DNA from: Thalassomonas sp. M1454
Lineage (GTDB): Bacteria > Pseudomonadota > Gammaproteobacteria > Enterobacterales > Alteromonadaceae
DNA: 64,000 bases
Assembly: GCF_007097525.1 (NCBI RefSeq)
Contig: NZ_VKDD01000002.1
Coordinates: forward strand, 1,211,994-1,275,993
Reading direction: 5' to 3'
Each line of letters opens with the position of its first letter. Positions within the stretch are counted from its first letter, which is position 1. Under the pieces are notes generated by a model, which was not told the origin of the DNA, made no database searches, and saw only the letters and a program-made list of their open reading frames with translations. Position numbers and translations under genes: made by a program. Shown in pieces: positions 36,275-46,910 of this stretch.

Positions 36275-36940
36275 CTAACCTTTTATAAAACCGCTTTGCA
36301 TTAACAATTCTTTGCTAATACCAGAGCTTGAAGCTGTATCTTCTTGCCCTTTACAAAATAATAATCGTTCAATATAACGTGCTATTAAATCGACTTCTAA
36401 ATTTACTACGTGCCCTGCTTGGTAACTACTGATTATAGTTTGCTCAGTAGTATGAGGTACAATTGTTAAACGAAAGCGCTCATTTTCAACAGAATTTACC
36501 GTTAAACTAACGCCATCAATTGTGATAGAGCCTTTCTCGCTAACATATTGCTTTAAATTTTGTGGTAATTCTACCCAATACTCAACCGAGTTACCAACAG
36601 TTGTAACATTTAAGATTTTAGCAATACCATCAACGTGGCCACTTACCATATGACCACCGAAGCGAGTAGTTGGTAACATAGCTTTTTCTAAATTAACTTT
36701 AGTACCAGGTGCGTAATGTGCAAAGCCTGTTCTTGTTAACGTTTCGCTCGAGACATCAGCACTGTAACTGCTGCTATCAAGCGCGACTACAGTTAAACAA
36801 ATACCATTGGTTGCAATAGAATCACCAAGCTTTACATCGGTTAAATCAAGGTCACCACTGTCAACAACTACACGTGCGCCATCACTATTTACATTAATGG
36901 CTTTAATTTGCCCTAGGGCTTCTACAATACCGGTGAACAT
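36275..36940 (-). CDS. ribE: Riboflavin synthase alpha subunit
   Basis: 221 residues with two lumazine-binding repeats: [15 protein letters not shown]... and [14 protein letters not shown] from about residue 97. The conserved GICLTVV and DGVSLTVN motifs are present in each half. It dismutates two 6,7-dimethyl-8-ribityllumazine molecules to riboflavin. Called ribC in E. coli, ribE elsewhere. Thirty bases from ribD, seven from ribBX. Unlike many operons, ribH (lumazine synthase) does not follow. Confidence 0.96.
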   Translation of the reverse strand: MFTGIVEALGQIKAINVNSDGARVVVDSGDLDLTDVKLGDSIATNGICLTVVALDSSSYSADVSSETLTRTGFAHYAPGTKVNLEKAMLPTTRFGGHMVSGHVDGIAKILNVTTVGNSVEYWVELPQNLKQYVSEKGSITIDGVSLTVNSVENERFRLTIVPHTTEQTIISSYQAGHVVNLEVDLIARYIERLLFCKGQEDTASSSGISKELLMQSGFIKG

Positions 36941-36969
36941 TACTTATGCCTTGTTTAAATGTTTATTTG

Positions 36970-38091
36970 CTAGTTTATTTTGGCAATAATTCGCAAATCA
37001 TCGCCTACCATACGCACATCGTTAAACTCTAATGATATCGCATCACTAAGATGAGTAAGTTGTGGTAAATCAAATAGGCCACGAGCGTTATCACCCATAA
37101 TTTTTGGTGCTTGATACAAGACTAGCTCATCCACTAAGTTTTCACTTAAAAAAGCCCCCGCTAAACGAGCACCACTTTCAAGCCAGATAGTGTTTAATCC
37201 TCGCTGTGCAAGCTTAATAAGTAAATCGTGTAAGTCTGCTTGTGCATTTTTAACTTTAACGATCATCTGCTCTACAAAATGAGGCCACTGTTGCTCAGTT
37301 TCAAGGTCTACACGCACTAAAATTATCGGCGAATTACTGGTAAATATTGCTAAGTCTGGAGTTAATCGATTTTTAGTATCGATAATAATACGTACCGGCT
37401 GTCTGACTTGCTCTTGCGTTAAACTTTCTTGTACATAACCTAACTCATCATAACGTACATTGAGCTTGGCATTATCGCTAATAACAGTATCCGCGCCTGA
37501 AATAATGGCACAACTTTCTGCGCGAAAACGCTGTACATCAGAGCGGGCATCAGCGCCAGTGATCCATTTACTTTCACCATTAGCCATAGCAGTACGCCCA
37601 TCAAGTGAACTAGCTAGTTTACAACGCACTAAGGGCAAATTATTGGTCATTCTTTTAATAAAGCCTGGGTTTAAATTTTTAGCTGCATTTTCTAATACGC
37701 CAACAGTGGTTGCTATACCTGCTTGCTCAAGCATAGCGACGCCATTTCCTGACACTAATGGGTTTGGGTCTTGCATTGCAATAACGACACGGCTGACCTC
37801 GGCATTAATAAGGCCTTGTGCACATGGTGGTGTTCGGCCAAAATGACTACAAGGCTCAAGAGTAACATATGCTGTAGCGCCTTTTACATCTTCAGTCGCA
37901 CTTGCAAGAGCATTTACTTCCGCATGCCCCTCTCCTGCTTTTTGATGCCAGCCTTCGCCAATAACCTTGCCATTTTTAACCAACACACAGCCTACATTAG
38001 GATTTGGCGATGTGGTGAACTTACCCTTTTTGGCAAGAGCAATGGCGCGTTGCATATAAGCTTCATCGAGTTGCACAGTTATATTTTCCAT
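36970..38091 (-). CDS. ribD: Bifunctional riboflavin deaminase/reductase RibD
   Basis: 373 residues. The N-terminal zinc deaminase (about 10-150) has HAEVNAL and PCSHFGRTPPC, giving the His and two Cys zinc ligands. The C-terminal reductase domain (about 155-370) has LASSLDGRTAM and WLESGARLAGAFL. It carries out steps two and three of riboflavin synthesis after GTP cyclohydrolase II. Ribosome site weak; 35 bases after nrdR. Confidence 0.96.
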   Translation of the reverse strand: MENITVQLDEAYMQRAIALAKKGKFTTSPNPNVGCVLVKNGKVIGEGWHQKAGEGHAEVNALASATEDVKGATAYVTLEPCSHFGRTPPCAQGLINAEVSRVVIAMQDPNPLVSGNGVAMLEQAGIATTVGVLENAAKNLNPGFIKRMTNNLPLVRCKLASSLDGRTAMANGESKWITGADARSDVQRFRAESCAIISGADTVISDNAKLNVRYDELGYVQESLTQEQVRQPVRIIIDTKNRLTPDLAIFTSNSPIILVRVDLETEQQWPHFVEQMIVKVKNAQADLHDLLIKLAQRGLNTIWLESGARLAGAFLSENLVDELVLYQAPKIMGDNARGLFDLPQLTHLSDAISLEFNDVRMVGDDLRIIAKIN

Positions 38092-38126
38092 AGAATTACT
38101 ATTTTAGTTGCTGACAAACTTATTGC

Positions 38127-38576
38127 TTAATCACCCAAACGAGCAATTTCTTCACCAAACTCGCGGATATCTTCAAATGAGCGATAAACAGAAGCAAAAC
38201 GTACATAAGCGACTTTATCAAGCAGCTTAAGTTGCTCCATAATAATGTTCCCCAACATCTCGCTGGACACCTCACGCTCACCAGTTGCCCTAAGTTGCGA
38301 CTTGAGTTTATTAATAGACAGTTCAGTTTGTTCTGTACTAACCGGCCTTTTTTCAAGTGAACGTAATAAGCCACTACGTAACTTGTCTTCATTAAACGGC
38401 TCACGAGATCCGTCACGTTTAATAATACGTGGCATTACAAGCTCGGCAGTTTCAAATGTTGTGTAACGCTCTCGACATTCTAAGCATTCACGTCTGCGGC
38501 GAACTTGATGGCCATCAGAGACTAATCTGGAGTCGATTACTTTGGTTTCAGTTGCGGAGCAAAAAGGACAATGCAT
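38127..38576 (-). CDS. nrdR: Transcriptional repressor NrdR
   Basis: 149 residues. A zinc ribbon (CPFC at 3-6, CLEC near 34) is followed by the ATP-cone (about 49-139) with [28 protein letters not shown]. It represses ribonucleotide reductase genes in response to dATP/ATP. Length and residues are canonical. AGGAATGAT precedes the ATG. First gene of the rib operon, in the common nrdR-ribD order. Confidence 0.97.
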   Translation of the reverse strand: MHCPFCSATETKVIDSRLVSDGHQVRRRRECLECRERYTTFETAELVMPRIIKRDGSREPFNEDKLRSGLLRSLEKRPVSTEQTELSINKLKSQLRATGEREVSSEMLGNIIMEQLKLLDKVAYVRFASVYRSFEDIREFGEEIARLGD

Positions 38577-38612
38577 ATCATTCCTAGGACTTGATGTTAT
38601 TAGTTTAATTGT

Positions 38613-38642
38613 AAAAAAAATGGCCGCATATAGCGACCATTT
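38613..38642 (-). terminator. glyA terminator
   Basis: On the minus strand AATGGTCGC / GCGGCCATT (one G-T pair) with a short TATAT loop, followed by eight T. Confidence 0.87.
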
Positions 38643-38700
38643 TATTAAACAAATAAGTATTTGTTAGCCATACCCTATTAATTGGTATGATTAAGCAATA

Positions 38701-39957
38701 CTAAGCATAAACAGGGAAACGAGCACATAACTCTTTTACTTGTTGCTGTACGTTAGCAATAACATCTTCGTTGTTAATGTCATCTAAAATGTCACAGATC
38801 CAATCGGTTAACTGTGCTGTTTCAGCGGTACCAAAACCACGACGAGTAATTGCAGGAGTACCAAGACGCAGACCAGAAGTAACAAACGGAGAACGTGGAT
38901 CGTTAGGTACAGAGTTTTTATTTACTGTGATGTGAGCACGGCCAAGCGCTGCATCAGCGTCTTTACCAGTGAGATCTTTATCAATAAGATCAAGAAGTAA
39001 AAGGTGATTTTCAGTGCCGTTAGAAACAACTTTATAACCACGATCTTGTAACACAGCAACCATAGCTTTTGCGTTATCTAGAACGTTTTGTTGATAAGCT
39101 TTAAACTCTGGAGATAAAGCTTCTTTAAATGCAACCGCTTTAGCAGCGATGATGTGCATTAATGGACCACCTTGGCCACCTGGGAAAACTGCGCTGTTTA
39201 ATTTTTTATAAACATCTTCGTCATCACAACCAGAAATAATTAAACCGCCACGAGGGCCAGCTAATGTTTTGTGAGTCGTTGTAGTAACAACGTGTGCGTG
39301 AGGAACAGGGTTTGGATATAAACCAGCAGCGATAAGACCGGCAACGTGTGCCATATCAACGAAGAAGTATGCGCCTACTTTGTCTGCAATTTCACGCATT
39401 CTTGCCCAATCAACAACACCAGAAAACGCAGAGAAACCACCAATGATCATTTCAGGTTTATGTTCTAATGCTAAACGCTCAAGTTCTTCGTAATCGATAT
39501 CACCAGTTTCTGGGTGTAAACCGTATTGAAATGCTTCGTAAGATTTACCAGAGAAGTTTACGTGAGAACCATGAGTTAAGTGACCACCGTGAGCTAAGCT
39601 CATACCTAGTACTTTTCCGCCAGGCTTAACTAAAGCTTGGAATACTGCAGCGTTAGCTTGTGAACCAGCATGTGGCTGAACGTTAGCGTATGTTGCACCA
39701 AATAATTCTTTTGCACGATCAATTGCTAATTGCTCAGCAACATCAACGTATTCACAACCACCGTAGTAACGCTTACCTGGGTAACCTTCAGCATACTTAT
39801 TGGTTAATTGAGAACCTTGAGCTTCAAGAACGCGTGGGCTACAGTAATTTTCTGAAGCAATTAACTCGATGTGCTCTTCTTGACGAACAACTTCGCTGCT
39901 CATTGCTTGATACAATTCTGGATCAAAATCAGCAATATTCATATCACGTGTAAACAT
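38701..39957 (-). CDS. glyA: Serine hydroxymethyltransferase GlyA
   Basis: 418 residues, matching the family. The PLP lysine lies in [14 protein letters not shown]; the N-terminus [41 protein letters not shown] is diagnostic. It interconverts serine and glycine and loads one-carbon units onto tetrahydrofolate. Codon choice is notably biased, as in highly expressed genes. GAGGATTACCC precedes the ATG. Upstream of the nrdR-rib operon, from which it is separated by a terminator. Confidence 0.98.
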   Translation of the reverse strand: MFTRDMNIADFDPELYQAMSSEVVRQEEHIELIASENYCSPRVLEAQGSQLTNKYAEGYPGKRYYGGCEYVDVAEQLAIDRAKELFGATYANVQPHAGSQANAAVFQALVKPGGKVLGMSLAHGGHLTHGSHVNFSGKSYEAFQYGLHPETGDIDYEELERLALEHKPEMIIGGFSAFSGVVDWARMREIADKVGAYFFVDMAHVAGLIAAGLYPNPVPHAHVVTTTTHKTLAGPRGGLIISGCDDEDVYKKLNSAVFPGGQGGPLMHIIAAKAVAFKEALSPEFKAYQQNVLDNAKAMVAVLQDRGYKVVSNGTENHLLLLDLIDKDLTGKDADAALGRAHITVNKNSVPNDPRSPFVTSGLRLGTPAITRRGFGTAETAQLTDWICDILDDINNEDVIANVQQQVKELCARFPVYA

Positions 39958-40125
39958 GGGTAATCCTCGATTAATGTTTTTGAGTACTTTAATCTGAAAT
40001 GATTGAGTACTTCTAGAATTTTAATTGCCAGTATTTTGCCTTAACTAGATCTAGTTGTATATGGAAAATAAGGTAATATTTATACAAAATTACTATTTTA
40101 TATATTTCAAAAATTGAGCACAAAA

Positions 40126-40147
40126 AAAGAGCTTGAAAAAGCTCTTT
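40126..40147 (-). terminator. Terminator after the small Cys-containing protein gene
   Basis: Minus strand AAAGAGCTT / AAGCTCTTT with a TTTC loop and a TTTTTTG tail. Confidence 0.82.
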
Positions 40148-40170
40148 ATTTTTATAAATTGCGGATGAAT

Positions 40171-40443
40171 TTATGACACTAAGCCATTGCGCTTCAAGCC
40201 ACGTCTAACATTTTTACATAGTTTGCCTAAACGAGAAATATCACCAAGTTTAGGAGTAATGTCATTATTTAAATGCATCTCCCACTCACAAAGTTCAGTA
40301 TCTACTATTTCAAGTAGTTTTTTAGGACAACCGGTACAAGAGATACCACAGATATTTGCATCTGGCTCATTAAATGGAAAATCATTCCTAACATCATTGA
40401 TGAGGTTACGCATTGCATTTACGGGATCTGGTTTTCGAATCAT
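40171..40443 (-). CDS. Small conserved Cys-containing protein, function unknown
   Basis: 90 residues from the ATG at 40443, which follows GGAGGTAGCT; the frame is open to 40521, but the upstream part crosses the isc operon terminator. The sequence has a basic, proline-containing head (MIRKPDPVNAMRNLINDV), then CGISCTGCPKKLLEI with three Cys in a C-x3-C-x2-C pattern, a further Cys in TELCEWEMHLNND, and a basic C-terminal segment with one more Cys. The Cys cluster could bind zinc or an iron-sulfur cluster. It lies downstream of the isc operon on the same strand, separated by a strong terminator. I do not recognise the family. Confidence 0.72.
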   Translation of the reverse strand: MIRKPDPVNAMRNLINDVRNDFPFNEPDANICGISCTGCPKKLLEIVDTELCEWEMHLNNDITPKLGDISRLGKLCKNVRRGLKRNGLVS

Positions 40444-40493
40444 AGCTACCTCCGTTTTGCTTATTTTAGCATAACCTGCGGCTGCAAAACGTA

Positions 40494-40531
40494 AAAAAGG
40501 GTAATGACAAAAATATGTCATTACCCTTTTT
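40494..40531 (-). terminator. isc operon terminator
   Basis: A perfect 16-bp stem, AAAAAGGGTAATGACA with its complement, around six bases, just after fdx. Minus-strand tail is T-rich. Confidence 0.92.
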
Positions 40532-40551
40532 AATATATTAAAACCTAACGG

Positions 40552-40890
40552 TTAGTGGTTTTCAGAAACCATATTCACAGTATATTTTGGAATTTCTACC
40601 ACTAAGTCTTCATCGGCAACAATCGCTTGGCAACCTAAACGAGACTCAGGCTCTAAGCCCCAAGCTTTATCTAGCATATCATCTTCAAGTTCATCGCTTT
40701 CTTCTAAAGAGTCAAACCCTTCACGAATGATCATATGACATGTAGTACAAGCACAAACTTTTTCACACGCGTGCTCAACATCAATATCGTTTTTTAGTAC
40801 TACGTCTAAAACACTTTCACCGACTTGTGCTTCTAATACAGCCCCTTCTGGGCATAACTCTTCGTTAGGAAGAACAATAATTTTTGGCAT
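40552..40890 (-). CDS. fdx: ISC-system [2Fe-2S] ferredoxin Fdx
   Basis: 112 residues. The cluster ligands lie in CEKVCACTTCHMI (three Cys) and RLGCQAI (fourth Cys), the adrenodoxin-type arrangement of ISC ferredoxins. It delivers electrons for cluster assembly on IscU. GAGGTTTAATC precedes the ATG; two bases after hscA. Last gene of the operon. No iscX follows. Confidence 0.97.
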   Translation of the reverse strand: MPKIIVLPNEELCPEGAVLEAQVGESVLDVVLKNDIDVEHACEKVCACTTCHMIIREGFDSLEESDELEDDMLDKAWGLEPESRLGCQAIVADEDLVVEIPKYTVNMVSENH

Positions 40891-40892
40891 GA

Positions 40893-42758
40893 TTAAACCT
40901 CATCTACCGAGTGACCGGCTAATGCTGTGCGAATGGATGAATCCATGCGGCGCTCAGCAAAAGTCGCTGTAATTTTATCAACCTGCTCAATTGCTTTTTC
41001 AATATCTGTAATTTGAGAAGTTTGACTCGTTGTTAATAAATTTTCTAAAGCGATGTTAATAGCGCTTAGCTCATCACTTGTTAATAATCTCGCACCATCT
41101 TGTGCTAAAGCAGCTGTTACGCCCTCATGAACACGAGCAGCTTCTACTTGTTGCTCTTTAAGCATACGCGCTGCCATATCTTCTTTGGCATTACTCATCG
41201 AATCTTTTAACATGGTAATGATGTCGTCTTCTTCTAAACCAAATGATGGTTTAACTTCAATTGAAGACTCAATACCGGTCGATTTTTCCATTGCTGTTAC
41301 GCTAAGTAAACCATCAGCATCAACTTTAAATGTCACTCGAATATGAGCAGCACCAGCGGTCATTGGTGGGATCCCACGCAATTCAAATCGCGCTAATGAG
41401 CGACAATCTTCGACTAATTCACGCTCACCTTGTAATACATGAATTGCCATAGCCGTTTGACCATCTTTAAAAGTGGTAAATTCTTGTGCCTTTGCTACAG
41501 GTATTGTGGTATTGCGAGATATGACCTTTTCAACCAAGCCGCCCATAGTTTCTAAACCAAGCGATAATGGAATAACATCAAGTAATAACATTTCATTATC
41601 AGGCTTATTACCTGCTAACACGTCAGCTTGAATAGCAGCACCAATAGCAACTACTTTATCTGGGTCTATTGAGGTTAAAGCTTGTCGTTTAAAGAAGTTA
41701 CTTACTTCACTACGAACAAGCGGTACTCGAGTTGAGCCACCAACCATAACCACTTCACATATTTCATCAACACTTACGCCTGCATCTTTAATAGAGCGGC
41801 GGCATGAACGTAACGTTTTAGCGACAAGTCCTTTAATTAAGCCATCAAACGTTGCACGACTGATCTCACCAGCAAAGTTTGAATCATCTTCTAACGTTAA
41901 GCTGATACTCACTTTATCGGCATTAGATAATTGCTCTTTAGCAAAACATGCTTGCTGCAGTACTTGGCGCTCCATTGAAGCACTTAATGGACGAGCAATA
42001 TTTGCCTGAGCAAGAATATGATTAACTAAAGCAATATCAAAGTCATCACCGCCAAGGGCTGAGTCACCACCAGTGGCAAGTACTTCAAAGACGCCTTTGC
42101 TCAGACGTAATATTGAAATATCAAAAGTACCACCGCCTAAGTCATAAACAGCAATAACACCTTCTTGTTTAGAATCTAAACCATAAGCAACAGCGGCTGC
42201 GGTTGGTTCATTTAATAAACGCAGTACATTTACACCAGCAAGTTTTGCTGCATCTTTAGTACTTTGGCGTTGTGCATCATCAAAATATGCAGGAACAGTT
42301 ATTACTACTCCTTCTAAATCACCACCAAGGGAAAGTTTTGCACGCTCTACTAATGTTGATAAAATTTCTGCGGAAACCTGTACCGGATTAATTTCACCTT
42401 GACGCGTCATAAGTGATGGATGATTTTCATCGCCACAAAACTCATATGGCAATGCCGGATATTTACTTTCAATATCTTGTAAGGAACGGCCAATTAAACG
42501 TTTTACTGACACTATAGTGTTTTGCGGGTCACTAATTGAATGCGCTTTGGCAGCATTACCAACGGCTATAGTGTTTTCTTGGTAGCTAACAATTGATGGC
42601 AGAATATCTTTGCCTTCATCATCGGTTAGTGTTTCTGCTAAGCCACTTTTAACGCTGGCAACGAGTGAGTTTGTCGTGCCTAAGTCAATGCCCGCAGCCA
42701 ATCGATGTTGATGAGGAACGGTACTTAAACCTGGTTCTGCGATTTGTAATAAAGCCAT
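40893..42758 (-). CDS. hscA: Fe-S assembly Hsp70 chaperone HscA
   Basis: 621 residues. Hsp70 ATPase domain: [28 protein letters not shown] and [14 protein letters not shown]. The substrate domain follows from about residue 390. Length matches HscA, shorter than DnaK (about 640) and without the DnaK acidic tail. It drives release of clusters from IscU together with HscB. Placed between hscB and fdx, the canonical order. Confidence 0.97.
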   Translation of the reverse strand: MALLQIAEPGLSTVPHQHRLAAGIDLGTTNSLVASVKSGLAETLTDDEGKDILPSIVSYQENTIAVGNAAKAHSISDPQNTIVSVKRLIGRSLQDIESKYPALPYEFCGDENHPSLMTRQGEINPVQVSAEILSTLVERAKLSLGGDLEGVVITVPAYFDDAQRQSTKDAAKLAGVNVLRLLNEPTAAAVAYGLDSKQEGVIAVYDLGGGTFDISILRLSKGVFEVLATGGDSALGGDDFDIALVNHILAQANIARPLSASMERQVLQQACFAKEQLSNADKVSISLTLEDDSNFAGEISRATFDGLIKGLVAKTLRSCRRSIKDAGVSVDEICEVVMVGGSTRVPLVRSEVSNFFKRQALTSIDPDKVVAIGAAIQADVLAGNKPDNEMLLLDVIPLSLGLETMGGLVEKVISRNTTIPVAKAQEFTTFKDGQTAMAIHVLQGERELVEDCRSLARFELRGIPPMTAGAAHIRVTFKVDADGLLSVTAMEKSTGIESSIEVKPSFGLEEDDIITMLKDSMSNAKEDMAARMLKEQQVEAARVHEGVTAALAQDGARLLTSDELSAINIALENLLTTSQTSQITDIEKAIEQVDKITATFAERRMDSSIRTALAGHSVDEV

Positions 42759-42810
42759 GGGTTATAATCTTATTTCTTGCCAATAACTGTTTTATTAAAC
42801 AGATATGGTA

Positions 42811-43350
42811 TTAATCATCAAAAAGTGTATCTTCGATACGCTCTAATTCAATTTGTAACTTATTATAAAACTTAAGTTTTCTTAATAATTCTGACGCTGT
42901 AACATTATTGCTTTCGTTATCTTCATTTAACAACTCAGACACTTGTTGCCATAAATGTTGACTTTGCACATCTAAAGTTTCTTGAGCTGCAAAAATTGCC
43001 GCATCAACATCACTGGCATTTTCAATATCAGCAAGCATTTCGCGCAGTTCCATTTGCTCCATTAAAAAGCCAATATCTTGCACTGTTTCCTGTTCACTAG
43101 GCAGTTGTGTACCACGTAATTTTAGCAGGTATTCGCCGCGACTAATTGGTTGTTTTAATGTTTGGTATGCATCGTTAATTTCAGCGGATTTTTGCACTGC
43201 AATCAATTGTTCTTGACTAGAAGAGTGAGCAAAACGGTCCGGATGAACCGTTTTTTGTAATGCTTGATAAGTGGCCGACAATTCACTTAAGTCGAGGGAA
43301 AATTTAGCATCTAGGCCAAATAATTCATAATAATTCAAGGTCTTGTTCAC
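42811..43350 (-). CDS. hscB: Fe-S assembly J-domain co-chaperone HscB
   Basis: 179 residues from a GTG start. The J domain (about 4-75) contains YYELFGL and the HPD loop in TVHPDRF; the C-terminal three-helix domain (about 90-175) binds IscU. Fifty-two bases before hscA and twenty after iscA. A weak ribosome site suggests coupling to iscA. Confidence 0.96.
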   Translation of the reverse strand: MNKTLNYYELFGLDAKFSLDLSELSATYQALQKTVHPDRFAHSSSQEQLIAVQKSAEINDAYQTLKQPISRGEYLLKLRGTQLPSEQETVQDIGFLMEQMELREMLADIENASDVDAAIFAAQETLDVQSQHLWQQVSELLNEDNESNNVTASELLRKLKFYNKLQIELERIEDTLFDD

Positions 43351-43370
43351 TTACACTTATTAAATTACGG

Positions 43371-43694
43371 TTAAACGTTGAAGCTTTCACCACAACCACA
43401 TTCGCCTTTAGCGTTAGGGTTTGTGAATTTAAAACCTTCGTTTAAACCTTCTTTGATAAAATCTAACTCAATGCCATCGAGGTGAACTAAACTTTTACCA
43501 TCAATAATGATATTCACATCATCAATAGTAAACAGTTCATCGTCGTCATTAAGTTGGTCAACAAATTCCAGTACATAAGCTAAACCAGAACAACCGGTAG
43601 TTTTTACCCCTAAACGCAGGCCAATGCCTTTACCGCGGTTAGTTAAAAACGTACGAACGCGTTCTGTTGCTGCTGGAGTCATTGAAACTGCCAT
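43371..43694 (-). CDS. iscA: Fe-S assembly A-type carrier IscA
   Basis: 107 residues from the ATG at 43694, after CGGAGTTTCTA; the frame is open to 43757 but would overlap iscU. The three cluster cysteines are in TTGCSGLAY and GECGCGESF. The 107-residue length is the same as E. coli IscA. It carries iron or a cluster from IscU to target proteins. Confidence 0.96.
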   Translation of the reverse strand: MAVSMTPAATERVRTFLTNRGKGIGLRLGVKTTGCSGLAYVLEFVDQLNDDDELFTIDDVNIIIDGKSLVHLDGIELDFIKEGLNEGFKFTNPNAKGECGCGESFNV

Positions 43695-43707
43695 TAGAAA
43701 CTCCGAA

Positions 43708-44091
43708 TTAGTCTTGATGCTTAGCGCGGTAATCTTCAATTGCCGCTTTAATTGCATCTTCAGCTAAAATTGAACAATGAATTTTAACTGGAGGTAATGC
43801 TAACTCTTCAGAAATATCAGTGTTTTTAATAGCCGCAGCTTCGTCGATTGATTTACCTTTAACCCATTCAGTAACTAATGAGCTAGATGCGATTGCTGAA
43901 CCACAACCGTAAGTTTTAAATTTAGCATCTTCAATAATGCCATCATCGTCAATTTTAAGCTGTAATTTCATTACGTCACCACATGCTGGTGCGCCAACCA
44001 TTCCTGTTGCAACGCTAGGATCCGCTTTATCAAACGAACCTACGTTACGTGGATTTTCATAATGGTCGATTACTTTTTCGCTATAAGCCAT
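43708..44091 (-). CDS. iscU: Fe-S cluster scaffold IscU
   Basis: 127 residues. Conserved cysteines lie in [22 protein letters not shown] and [12 protein letters not shown]; the Hsp70-binding LPPVK motif is present as [19 protein letters not shown] precedes the ATG. Clusters are built here from sulfur supplied by IscS and electrons from Fdx. Confidence 0.98.
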   Translation of the reverse strand: MAYSEKVIDHYENPRNVGSFDKADPSVATGMVGAPACGDVMKLQLKIDDDGIIEDAKFKTYGCGSAIASSSLVTEWVKGKSIDEAAAIKNTDISEELALPPVKIHCSILAEDAIKAAIEDYRAKHQD

Positions 44092-44118
44092 ATTATTCCC
44101 CTAAATCCTGTATAAAGC

Positions 44119-45333
44119 CTAGTGGCCTGCCCACTCGACTGTGTCTAAATCTATGCCGTCTTGGAACATTTCCCAAAGCGGTGACATATCACGTAAATGC
44201 CCAATTGCGCCGCGAATTAAGTTAATCGCGTAATCAATTTCTTCAGTCGTAGTAAAACGACCAAAGCTGAAACGAATTGAACTGTGTGCCATTTCATCAT
44301 TTAAGCCTAATGCACGAAGTACATAAGACGGCTCTAAACTAGCAGATGTACATGCTGAGCCTGATGATACAGCTAAATCTTTAAGCGCCATAATTAACGA
44401 CTCACCTTCAACAAAGTTGAAGCTTACGTTTAAATTACCTTGATAACGTTGATTCGCATCACCGTTAATAAATACTTGTTCCATGTCGCTTAAGCCATTC
44501 CATAAACGATCACGCATTGCAGTAACATGAGCTACATCTTGTGCCATTTCTTCTTTAGCAATACGACATGCTTCACCAAAACCAACGATTTGATGAGTTG
44601 CTAATGTACCACTTCTCATCCCACGCTCATGTCCGCCACCGTGCATTTGCGCTTCTAAACGAATGCGAGGTTTACGACGTACATATAATGCACCAATACC
44701 TTTAGGGCCATACATCTTATGAGCAGAGATAGAAAGTAAATCAACTTTTAATGCTTGCATGTCGATGTCAATTTTACCGGCAGATTGCGCGGCATCAACA
44801 TGGAAAATAATTTTGCGAGAGCGACATAATTCACCAATGGCATTAATGTCTTGAATTACACCAATTTCATTGTTCACATGCATGATACTTACTAATACAG
44901 TATCTTCACGCATTGCAGCTTCTAACTTAGCAAGATCAATTAAACCATTTGTTTCAGGGTCTAAGTAAGTTACTTCAAAGCCTTGACGCTCTAATTCACG
45001 ACAAGTATCTAGTACTGCTTTGTGCTCTGTTTTACAAGTAATGATGTGCTTGCCACGTTTGTGGTAAAAGTTAGCAGCACCTTTAATTGCTAAATTGTTT
45101 GATTCAGTGGCACCTGAAGTAAATACGATCTCACGAGGATCTGCATTTAATAAATCGGCGATTTGATTACGAGCGATATCTACCGCTTCTTCTGCTTGCC
45201 AGCCGAACTTGTGTGAGCGTGATGCTGGGTTACCGAAAAAACCATCGGTAGTCATATACTGCATCATTTTTTCTGCAACACGTTTATCTACTGGTGTTGT
45301 TGCTGAGTAATCAAAATAAATTGGTAACTTCAT
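44119..45333 (-). CDS. iscS: Cysteine desulfurase IscS
   Basis: 404 residues. The N-terminus is [22 protein letters not shown], the PLP lysine is in [16 protein letters not shown], and the catalytic Cys in [21 protein letters not shown]. The C-terminal tail [20 protein letters not shown] binds IscU. It supplies sulfur to IscU and to ThiI (s4U and thiamin), the latter encoded about 15 kb away. Confidence 0.98.
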   Translation of the reverse strand: MKLPIYFDYSATTPVDKRVAEKMMQYMTTDGFFGNPASRSHKFGWQAEEAVDIARNQIADLLNADPREIVFTSGATESNNLAIKGAANFYHKRGKHIITCKTEHKAVLDTCRELERQGFEVTYLDPETNGLIDLAKLEAAMREDTVLVSIMHVNNEIGVIQDINAIGELCRSRKIIFHVDAAQSAGKIDIDMQALKVDLLSISAHKMYGPKGIGALYVRRKPRIRLEAQMHGGGHERGMRSGTLATHQIVGFGEACRIAKEEMAQDVAHVTAMRDRLWNGLSDMEQVFINGDANQRYQGNLNVSFNFVEGESLIMALKDLAVSSGSACTSASLEPSYVLRALGLNDEMAHSSIRFSFGRFTTTEEIDYAINLIRGAIGHLRDMSPLWEMFQDGIDLDTVEWAGH

Positions 45334-45366
45334 GGATTGTACTTCTCCAAATAAAACGAGGGTTAA

Positions 45367-45873
45367 TTACCACTCATTAATAATATTTCGTGTTGATATT
45401 AATGTGCCTGAGCTTTTGTTTTGGTTATGAGATGCATATTCCAAATCCTGACGCTTAGACACTTGTTTCACATCACCTTTAGCTACGAGCTCTGCTAAGG
45501 AGATGTTACTTAAAAAATCGGTTATGCGATCGCTTAAATCGCTCCATAAATTATGGGTTAAACATTGGTTGCCAGATTGGCAATTTCCTTTACCACCACA
45601 CTTAGTTGCATCGACACTTTCATCTACCGCGCAAATTACATCACTTACGGCGATTTCAGCTGAACATCGACCTAAACGATAACCGCCACCTGGTCCACGA
45701 ACACTACTCACTAAACCATGTTTACGTAAACGAGAAAAAAGTTGCTCTAAATATGATAATGAAATTGCTTGGCGTTCAGAAATATCCGCTAATGGTACTG
45801 GGCCACTTTCAGCATGAATAGCGACATCTAGCATAGCGGTAACCGCGTAACGGCCTTTAGAAGTTAATTTCAT
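45367..45873 (-). CDS. iscR: Rrf2-family iron-sulfur regulator IscR
   Basis: 168 residues. Winged helix-turn-helix ([18 protein letters not shown]... [16 protein letters not shown]) and cluster ligands C-x5-C-x5-C-x2-H in [20 protein letters not shown], as in E. coli (Cys92, 98, 104 and His107). With a bound [2Fe-2S] cluster it represses the isc operon. GGGTGAACCA precedes the ATG. It heads iscR-S-U-A-hscB-A-fdx, and a type 1 site lies in its promoter. Confidence 0.98.
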   Translation of the reverse strand: MKLTSKGRYAVTAMLDVAIHAESGPVPLADISERQAISLSYLEQLFSRLRKHGLVSSVRGPGGGYRLGRCSAEIAVSDVICAVDESVDATKCGGKGNCQSGNQCLTHNLWSDLSDRITDFLSNISLAELVAKGDVKQVSKRQDLEYASHNQNKSSGTLISTRNIINEW

Positions 45874-45980
45874 TGGTTCACCCTAATTCTCATCAAATCA
45901 TTGTTATTTTCACAAAATAATGGCGTTTATTGGCACTATTTTGTTGATTGTTTTTTTAATAATTTGATATTTGTGCGCGC

Positions 45981-46012
45981 ATTTTACTTAACCTAGTAAA
46001 ATAGTCAACTTA
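45981..46012 (-). promoter_or_regulatory. isc operon promoter with IscR type 1 site
   Basis: On the minus strand a -35 TTGACT (46008-46003), 16-base spacer and -10 TAAAAT (45986-45981). The IscR-like sequence AGTTGACTATTTTACTAGGT overlaps the -35 and spacer, consistent with repression by the clustered form. Match to the type 1 consensus was judged by eye. Confidence 0.7.
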
Positions 46013-46038
46013 ATACCCGAGTATTTTACTCGGGTATT
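46012..46038 (-). terminator. cysE terminator hairpin
   Basis: AATACCCGAGTA / TACTCGGGTATT around TTT, a perfect 12-bp stem just after cysE. The minus-strand tail is only TAAGTT, so it may be leaky. It abuts the iscR promoter. Confidence 0.75.
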
Positions 46039-46052
46039 ACTTTTAAGGCAAG

Positions 46053-46859
46053 TTAAATTTTAGGATCAAAAGTTTCTTTTTCTAACTTTCGGCGCTCTGC
46101 AGCGGCTTTTTCGTATTCAACAAACTCTGTTACATGAACAGGAGGAACTGATTCTTCACAAACAGTACCACCAACTTTATTAACTGCTTTGGTAACTTCT
46201 TGTAGCTTACCATCAAGTAAATTCACATGGTCGAGTAATCGACCAATTGCTTTTGATACCGGATCAGGACTATCGGTGGATACAGCGTAAGCATCAAAAC
46301 CAAACTCTTTGGCCATTTTGCTACGTTTCGCTTGCTCTTTATCTGCAGGATTACTAACAATACGCCCAGGAATGCCAATAACAGTAGCACCATCTGGCAC
46401 ATCTTTAATTACCACCGCGTTTGAACCAATACGAGCATTCTCACCGATCATTAACGGTCCAAGTACTTTTGCACCGGCACCAATAACAACATTATTACCT
46501 AAAGTCGGATGACGTTTACCTGCATTCCAACTTGTACCACCTAAAGTAACACCATGATAAACAGTACAATCATCACCAATTTCGGCGGTTTCACCAATAA
46601 CGATGCCCATACCGTGGTCAATAAAGAAACGTCGACCAATCGTTGCGCCGGGATGAATCTCTACACCAGTTAACCAGCGGAAAAAGGTAGATACAAAACG
46701 TGCTAACCACTTAACTTTTCTTTGCCAAAGCCAATGGGAAATACAATGTCCCCAAATAGCATGAAGGCCAGGATAAGTAGTTAGTACCTCAAAAGTTGTT
46801 CTTGCCGCTGGATCTCGGTCAAATACACTTTTTATATCTTCTTTAATACGGTTAAACAT
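46053..46859 (-). CDS. cysE: Serine O-acetyltransferase CysE
   Basis: 268 residues. A helical N-terminal domain (about 1-60) leads to a left-handed beta helix of hexapeptide repeats: [44 protein letters not shown] with catalytic His and Asp, [21 protein letters not shown]. It makes O-acetylserine, the cysteine precursor used by IscS downstream. The gene order trmJ-cysE-iscR is conserved in gammaproteobacteria. AGGGAAACCG precedes the ATG. Confidence 0.95.
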   Translation of the reverse strand: MFNRIKEDIKSVFDRDPAARTTFEVLTTYPGLHAIWGHCISHWLWQRKVKWLARFVSTFFRWLTGVEIHPGATIGRRFFIDHGMGIVIGETAEIGDDCTVYHGVTLGGTSWNAGKRHPTLGNNVVIGAGAKVLGPLMIGENARIGSNAVVIKDVPDGATVIGIPGRIVSNPADKEQAKRSKMAKEFGFDAYAVSTDSPDPVSKAIGRLLDHVNLLDGKLQEVTKAVNKVGGTVCEESVPPVHVTEFVEYEKAAAERRKLEKETFDPKI

Positions 46860-46910
46860 CGGTTTCCCTATTTGTATTAATTCTTATAGAACAACCAATG
46901 TTGTTCTTTA

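Noticed and set aside
37460-38130. Long open frames antisense to ribD
   Set aside because: They mirror conserved RibD codons; the composition is that of a shadow frame.
38577-38700. FMN riboswitch ahead of the rib operon
   Set aside because: The leader is short and is largely filled by the glyA terminator; none of the conserved RFN element arms could be found.
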